From positions 63,005-74,974 of the forward strand of contig NWUY0300002790.1 of the NCBI GenBank assembly GCA_004151065.3: a stretch of DNA of 11,970 bases. Reading direction: 5' to 3'. The DNA comes from Larix sibirica (lineage: Eukaryota > Streptophyta > Pinopsida > Pinales > Pinaceae). Positions 7,930-11,970 of the stretch are shown piece after piece (position 1 is the first letter of the stretch; every line of letters begins with the position of its first letter). The notes under the pieces are model-generated. The model had not been told where the DNA came from. It did not search any database and saw only the letters and a list, made by a program, of their open reading frames with translations. Made by a program: the position numbers and the translations under genes.

Positions 7930-8200
7930 GTTTGAACCATAAGTTATAGGGATTAGAATAGCATTCCCTATTATGTATTTTATGGTTTTGTAGTAGCTTA
8001 TTAATACATAGATTAAGCTGTAAGAATTCTACACAACAACACTTCTATTAGACAACAACAACGACAATAAGAAAAGACTCATCGCAATAATTTTATTGAC
8101 CTTCTAGTCATTCATCCTATCATGAAATGTAATACAACATAAGGGCATTCCCCACTTACCAAAATAAATCAAGGAAAAAAATTATAGGGGTTTTTGAATT
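7930..8200 (-). other. Candidate gypsy 5' leader and LTR end (PBS-like, poly(A) and TATA signals)
   Basis: Upstream of gag on the minus strand are, in order of transcription, a TATA-like CCCCTATAAT (8181-8190), an AATAAA (8092-8097) and TGGTTCAAAC (7930-7939). The last could be a decayed form of the TGGTATCAGAGC primer binding site with one base lost. The spacing fits the R-U5-PBS end of a 5' LTR. There is no second copy in the window, because the 3' LTR lies beyond the left edge, so neither the LTR nor its outer end can be confirmed. Confidence 0.3.
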
Positions 8201-8689
8201 CTCGAGGAACACTATGAGTTCAAGTGGGTGGCATCCCCCTTGTAAATCCATGAATATTTTCATGCAATTTTACATAAAACTTCATTGTTTTTCTACTAAC
8301 TTGAAGCCCTCATGGATGCAACCTATTCTCATTTACTTTTCTTTCTTTTGTGGCCAAGGAAGTGCATTGGTAGTACACATGTGAATTTCCTCAATAACCT
8401 TCATGTGGGCCTTATTATTCTCTTGCACCATCCATGTGGAACATTTTCTTAGGTTTATGTGACAACAAGTCCATCCTTCCCACCACTCATCAGTAGTAAT
8501 ATTCTACACTATGGAGAGAGACCCCCATAGATGAGATCTAGATTGTTGATCTAGTTGCACAAGTGAGATCATGAATGTTTGTGACAAGGTTGTTTCTCTC
8601 TCTACACAGGGATCTCTAATGTATATGATTAAGTGTGGGTCATCAATATAAATTCTCGGATGAGGTCTCACTCATTTGGGGTGGACATG
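8201..8689. other. No gene recognised; possibly part of the gypsy 5' LTR
   Basis: AT-rich sequence with stops in all frames and no domain signal. It may contain the U3 of the gypsy 5' LTR, but no TG start with a matching partner is visible. Confidence 0.4.
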
Positions 8690-8975
8690 TTTATCTCTTC
8701 ACCCAAACTCTTCCACATGCACAAATGATCCAAGACCATAGATCTAAATAAATGGGTGCAATATCAATCTTTCATAAAAAGGAAGAGACTTCTCCCCCAA
8801 GGATATCTTGATTGCAAAAATAAATTCCACCCGTTGATCAAAATGGGTGGATTTAATCCCAAACATTCATGACAAAATATGTACCTTTTCACCTGAGACA
8901 CTTTCACGTGCACAAGTGATCATCAACCATTAATCTAAGTATGTGGATGTGATATCACTATTTCATGGAAATGTA
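8690..8975. repeat. Two diverged direct repeats, offset about 191 bp
   Basis: A segment at about 8690-8785 (with CACATGCACAAATGATCC, ATAGATCTAAATAAATGG and GCAATATCAATCTTTCAT) is repeated at about 8880-8975 (CACGTGCACAAGTGATCA, TTAATCTAAGTATGTGG, TGATATCACTATTTCAT). Identity is roughly three quarters by eye. Both lie in noncoding DNA. An 11-bp part of the second copy (TGGATGTGATA, 8944-8954) also recurs inverted at 9038-9048. The arrangement could be internal repeats of an unidentified transposable element. Confidence 0.6.
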
Positions 8976-9645
8976 CCTCCCAACAAGGTACATGTACATG
9001 AAATTACATATATGTATATCAACCATTGGTCTCCCTATATCACATCCAATGATTTCTCTTCAAGACAAATAGTTGTTTGTCATACACCATTATCTTTCAC
9101 TATGAAAATTCCATGAATTAAGGATTATTGGATTAATCTAATTACACATGTATGAAATTGAATGTTCCCAATTCGATTAGATCTATCCTATGGCCCTCCA
9201 CATGCCCAAATTTTATCAATCCGACCACAATTAATAGTGAAGAATGTTGTGAATTCCTCAAAATATATCTAGGTTTGACCCGTCATTGAGGTTGAGATCG
9301 AATGCCACACTGTGGCATGCCCGCTCAACAATCTTGGCCATGGAATGAGGGGCCATGAACACGTATTATAAATTCCATCCCTTGAAGGACATATCCCCTC
9401 AATACCAATGAGTAAGCCTGCCGGGGAGGACTATAATTAATTAAAGTGCATGCATAGTTGAAATAATTAAAATGCAACAAAAATGGAAAAACATGGATTA
9501 ATACAAATTCATGGCCTCTAAATGCCCATGACCATATTTAAACTTAATCACACACTGCTTTCAAACTTGAATATATTTCCATACCATAAAATAACATTAA
9601 TTTTGTAAATTCATAAATGACATAAAACTTTTCTATTGAAAGAAG
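8976..9645. other. No gene recognised; palindromes only
   Basis: AT-rich sequence without a credible ORF on either strand. It holds a 12-bp palindrome TACATATATGTA (about 9006-9017), the 17-bp palindrome at 9302-9318 and a TATA-like ATTATAAAT near 9365-9373. The stretch 9280-9420 is richer in G and C than its surroundings, and I cannot assign it. Confidence 0.5.
9302..9318. repeat. Perfect 8-bp inverted repeat around one base
   Basis: ATGCCACA-C-TGTGGCAT is a perfect inverted repeat with 8-bp arms and a 1-bp centre, in a locally GC-richer segment. It could be a dimeric protein binding site or a chance palindrome. No flanking duplication supports a transposon end. Confidence 0.6.
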
Positions 9646-9754
9646 ATGACCCATAAATTGGCTACATGTGGGAAATTTTCCACCCAACCATATGTATCCA
9701 ATTCAAATATCATCCCCAAGCCAACCTACAGGGACACCAAAGTGGATGAATTGA

Positions 9755-9763
9755 GATATATTA
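9755..9763 (+). promoter_or_regulatory. Possible TATA box before the small ORF
   Basis: GATATATTA lies about 100 bp upstream of the ATG at 9862. It is followed by a pyrimidine/CA-rich leader (CATCACTCAACCCAACCC) like many plant 5' leaders. This is suggestive only, because TATA-like strings are frequent in AT-rich DNA. Confidence 0.25.
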
Positions 9764-9861
9764 GGCTTCTACATCACTCAACCCAACCCATTTTCTCTCA
9801 TGCTCAACCAATATTCTCATTACAAAGCACCCTAGGCATCTCATCCACCCATCAGACAACC

Positions 9862-10089
9862 ATGGAACTCTCTTCCACTTCCACACACAACAGAAAGAAG
9901 ATCTTATTTTTCATGTTCAACGGTCTCTTGGCGATATCTTTTCCCACTGTGCTCTTCAGTGTGGTTAGAAAGAGCCCAATTTGTTATGTGTTTATGGGAT
10001 TTGCCTACAAAAATAATACTTGGATCTCAAACATCCAAAGAGTAGCGTATACATTATCACCTATTCTCACCTATGGCATCTATATTTAG
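9862..10089 (+). CDS. Hypothetical small membrane-anchored protein (75 aa), or first exon or fragment of a gene
   Basis: The ATG at 9862 sits in good plant initiation context (ACAACCATGGAA) and opens a 75-residue frame ending in TAG. The frame is also open upstream to 9646, but that part is low in information and overlaps the presumed promoter/leader, so I prefer the internal start. The predicted protein has a polar N-terminus (MELSSTSTHNRKK), then a strongly hydrophobic segment from about residue 14 to 35 (ILFFMFNGLLAISFPTVLF). This fits a signal anchor or transmembrane helix with positive residues before it. A second, weaker hydrophobic stretch ends the protein. I recognise no family. Both neighbours are noncoding repeat sequence. 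It could be a real small gene, exon 1 of a longer gene (no exon 2 is evident), a pseudogene fragment, or chance. Confidence 0.3.
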   Translation: MELSSTSTHNRKKILFFMFNGLLAISFPTVLFSVVRKSPICYVFMGFAYKNNTWISNIQRVAYTLSPILTYGIYI

Positions 10090-11320
10090 TCAAAGGTCCA
10101 CGTTTCCTCTTCAAGGTGTTTATTTTTGGTCAATTTTAAGATTTTTTAATGGTTGGCGATGGAGACACAACACAAGGAATCTGAAGCATGAATGTCGAAA
10201 TGATGGAATGAATAATAGAGTGACTAATAATGAGATAAATGAGGGGAAATAATAATTAACATTAATTCTAATGGAAATAATGTAGGATTCTTACACTTCC
10301 ACATGATTGTATTCATCCCATGCTTCCATAACTATGTGAAAAAGATTCCACCACCATACTCTTACATGCATTAATTAGTCTTATAATCAATGGAGGCGGA
10401 TGGATTCATTTAAGGAATGTGGTGGAAAAGAGATGAGATCTACGGTTGGCACTTGGAAATAGATTATTTACATTCCCATAGCCCCCCTTTCATATTCCCC
10501 TCTACTAAAAGCGTAGCTCTTGTTATGCTCTTCGTAGCCATCTTAAACCATTATATATTATATTCTAACAATAAAATTTATAAAACTTGTGTTCATCGTG
10601 GCAAGCCTACCACATGGACCATATAAGTATATTTCCACCATCTACTTTTCTATCCATTTACTAGTCCAGCTTTGACCTTGAACTCTAATCTAGGAATCCA
10701 TACTAATAGGTTTATGTCATTTACACATTTAAAATTTATACATAATGATCCAACACATTTTAGAGATCAAAATTGGAGTATTACAAAATCATTGAACATA
10801 GAGGAGATGAGACTCTTTTATCCCCTCTAGATAAGTTTTCTACTAAATGTCAATCATTTTTTCAACATTTCATCCCAAGATTTAAATATTTGGCAATAAT
10901 AATTCTAGTTTTTCAAATGTCTTTTTTTATGAGGTTTTAGGTGGTCCTTTTTAGTGAAAGGATCAATTCCACGTGATAGAGAATTGATGGTGTTCTGATG
11001 TACTTTTTTGGTATTTTAGATATAGGTTATTATTTTTGCTTATAATCTTTGGAAAAGATATATATATAAATAAATAAAGGAGAAATTTTTTTATAGACAG
11101 AAAGGGGGTCCCATATATGTTTTTATGTTTTGTGTTTTCCTAATTTGCAAGCTTTTGTTATATTTTTTTACAAATGATGATAGAAATAAAAAGCACTACA
11201 TGTACCAATGTTTGTAGTAAAACTATTAAATATTTAAGAAATTGAGAAATAGTGCTAGGTATCAATCATGGTAAGTTTGTAATTCTCAAGTATAATTATT
11301 CTAGTTATCAAGTCTTAGTA
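10090..11320. other. No gene recognised in 1.2 kb of AT-rich DNA
   Basis: Frames are short on both strands. The 69-codon frame at 10417-10626 has no recognisable features. The stretch contains a hairpin with a G-box (10962-10988) and a short TA-rich run with a TATA-like string (about 11059-11080). No LTR, TIR or RNA gene is visible. Confidence 0.5.
10962..10988. repeat. Inverted repeat with a G-box in the loop
   Basis: ATCAATTC and GAATTGAT form perfect 8-bp arms around the 11-base loop CACGTGATAGA, which begins with CACGTG, the plant G-box core. No gene is placed so that a promoter function would be evident. Confidence 0.5.
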
Positions 11321-11592
11321 AATAGAGGTGGTGTAGTGATCTGCGAGATGTGGAATAGATAGTGGAGAGCAATGAATTAAGATACCCCTAAGTTGAATGG
11401 TTGCTAGTTCAAAACCTCACGGACACCAAAAATCCAGCCATGTTAAGGGTTGGTGCAGTCCAGGACAGGTGCGATCCCTGGGTGATTTTGACGACTTAGA
11501 TGCCCCTAGTTCATGGTTTCTTAGCCAAAGGAAAACCCTACAAGTATGGGGTACCACTTGCCAACAAAACAAAATAGAGGTGATGCAGTGTT
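11321..11592 (+). mobile_element. Degenerate tRNA-derived SINE with probable target-site duplications
   Basis: A 20-bp direct repeat flanks this unit: AATAGAGGTGGTGTAGTGAT at 11321-11340 and AATAGAGGTGATGCAGTGTT at 11573-11592, with 17 of 20 bases matching. Just before the right copy is an A-rich tail (AACAAAACAAAA). Near the left end are an A-box-like TAGATAGTGG (11356-11365) and, about 50 bp on, a B-box-like AGTTCAAAACC (11406-11416, consensus GGTTCGANNCC). This is the geometry of an internal RNA polymerase III promoter. A body of about 230 bp, A-rich 3' end and flanking duplications are the hallmarks of a SINE. It has no coding capacity and would depend on a LINE for mobility. The boxes are degenerate, so an old copy is likely. 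Confidence 0.6.
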
Positions 11593-11908
11593 ATTAAACA
11601 TTTTGCAGCCTGCACATATTATAAGTTCGTACAAAGTAGGAAACATCCTTTGGCATTTGAAAAAATCAATTAACTTAATTTATTTTCAAGCAAATTTTCA
11701 TTTTTGATAAATATATTTTTAATTAAAATTATGTTAGTTTATGAGTCTCAAAAAATCATTACACGATACAATAAATGTGATAATCTTAATCAATTAATTT
11801 AGATTGCAACTACAATATTTTTAGGAAATGCAATGTGTAAAAAGTTTACTACAAAACTATATATATCCTTACCATATTACTTATTTAGGAAATAAGATAT
11901 GTAAGAAG
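11593..11908. other. No feature recognised (AT-rich spacer)
   Basis: About 315 bp of very AT-rich sequence with stops in all frames and no repeat or RNA signal that I can support. Confidence 0.6.
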
Positions 11909-11970
11909 AGCACCTGAGTGGGCCTAATGGTTAAGAACATGTGTTATCTCCGTGGAGGTCATGGGTTCAA
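11909..11970 (+). mobile_element. tRNA-like head of a SINE, cut by right window edge
   Basis: The A-box-like TGGGCCTAATGG (11919-11930) is followed 44 bp later by GGGTTCAA (11963-11970), the start of a B box, just as the window ends. Between them, CGTGGAGGTCATGGGTTCAA closely resembles the 5' heads of plant tRNA-derived SINEs. The arms do not pair as a proper tRNA (the putative D-arm and anticodon arm are weak), so I favour a SINE over a functional tRNA gene. The match to consensus is better than in the SINE at 11321-11592, suggesting a younger copy or another family. Confidence 0.6.

Larger units (their letters stand above)
3433..8200 (-). mobile_element. Decayed Ty3/gypsy LTR retrotransposon, nearly full coding length
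   Basis: The minus strand carries gag, protease, reverse transcriptase, RNase H and integrase in that order, the Metaviridae (Ty3/gypsy) arrangement. In Ty1/copia the integrase would precede the RT. About 4.3 kb from the gag start (7783) to the last pol homology (3450) is close to a normal gag-pol length, so the copy is degraded by point mutations and small indels and not by large deletions. Stops and frameshifts are spread throughout. The left end is cut by the LTR at 3432. The right end is uncertain; candidate 5' LTR and leader signals lie at about 7930-8200. Plus-strand ORFs in this interval are antisense shadows. Confidence 0.93.

Noticed and set aside
10417-10626. 69-codon plus-strand frame
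   Set aside because: No recognisable motif, no initiation context and AT-rich composition like the flanks; length is within chance expectation.
11909-11970. Functional tRNA gene
   Set aside because: Only the A and B boxes fit. The arms do not pair convincingly and the acceptor 3' half is outside the window.

Overview
This window looks like repeat-rich nuclear DNA of a land plant. It is AT-rich and holds almost no intact coding capacity. Most of it is decayed LTR retrotransposon sequence with one insertion nested in another, plus tRNA-derived SINE-like sequence at the right end. Heavily diverged, nested copies that are still recognisable suggest a large, slowly purged genome such as a conifer or other gymnosperm. 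That placement is an inference; nothing in the sequence fixes the species.

Left part (1-3432): a minus-strand LTR retrotransposon with unusually simple content. One LTR is complete (2126-3432, about 1.3 kb, TG...CA ends on either strand). It is followed on the minus strand by a primer binding site resembling the initiator-tRNA-Met type (2112-2123). The start of the second LTR lies at 1-325 and is cut by the window edge. The interior (326-2111) holds a gag zinc-knuckle remnant, a 15-bp tandem array and a 120-bp duplication, but no recognisable pol. It is therefore a deleted or non-autonomous element.

Middle part (3433 to about 8200): a nearly complete but dead Ty3/gypsy element on the minus strand. 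Its order is canonical: gag (about 7783-6600), protease (6480-6098), reverse transcriptase (5899-5090), RNase H (5060-4700) and integrase (4500-3450). Frames are broken throughout and several catalytic residues are lost. The pol homology stops abruptly at 3432/3433, exactly where the LTR of the left element begins. The simplest reading is that the left element inserted into the last part of the gypsy pol gene, with the rest of the gypsy element lying beyond the left edge. A weak candidate for the gypsy 5' LTR and leader lies at about 7930-8200.

Right part (8200-11970): mostly unrecognised AT-rich sequence. It contains a diverged direct repeat (8690-8975), a perfect 17-bp palindrome (9302-9318), and one small ORF with a promoter-like upstream region that could encode a 75-residue membrane-anchored peptide (9862-10089). 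It also has a degenerate SINE with probable target-site duplications (11321-11592) and the tRNA-like head of a second SINE or tRNA-like sequence running off the right edge.

I found no evidence of a new enzymatic or defence system. The main interest lies in the nested transposon structure, the pol-less element and its internal tandem repeats.
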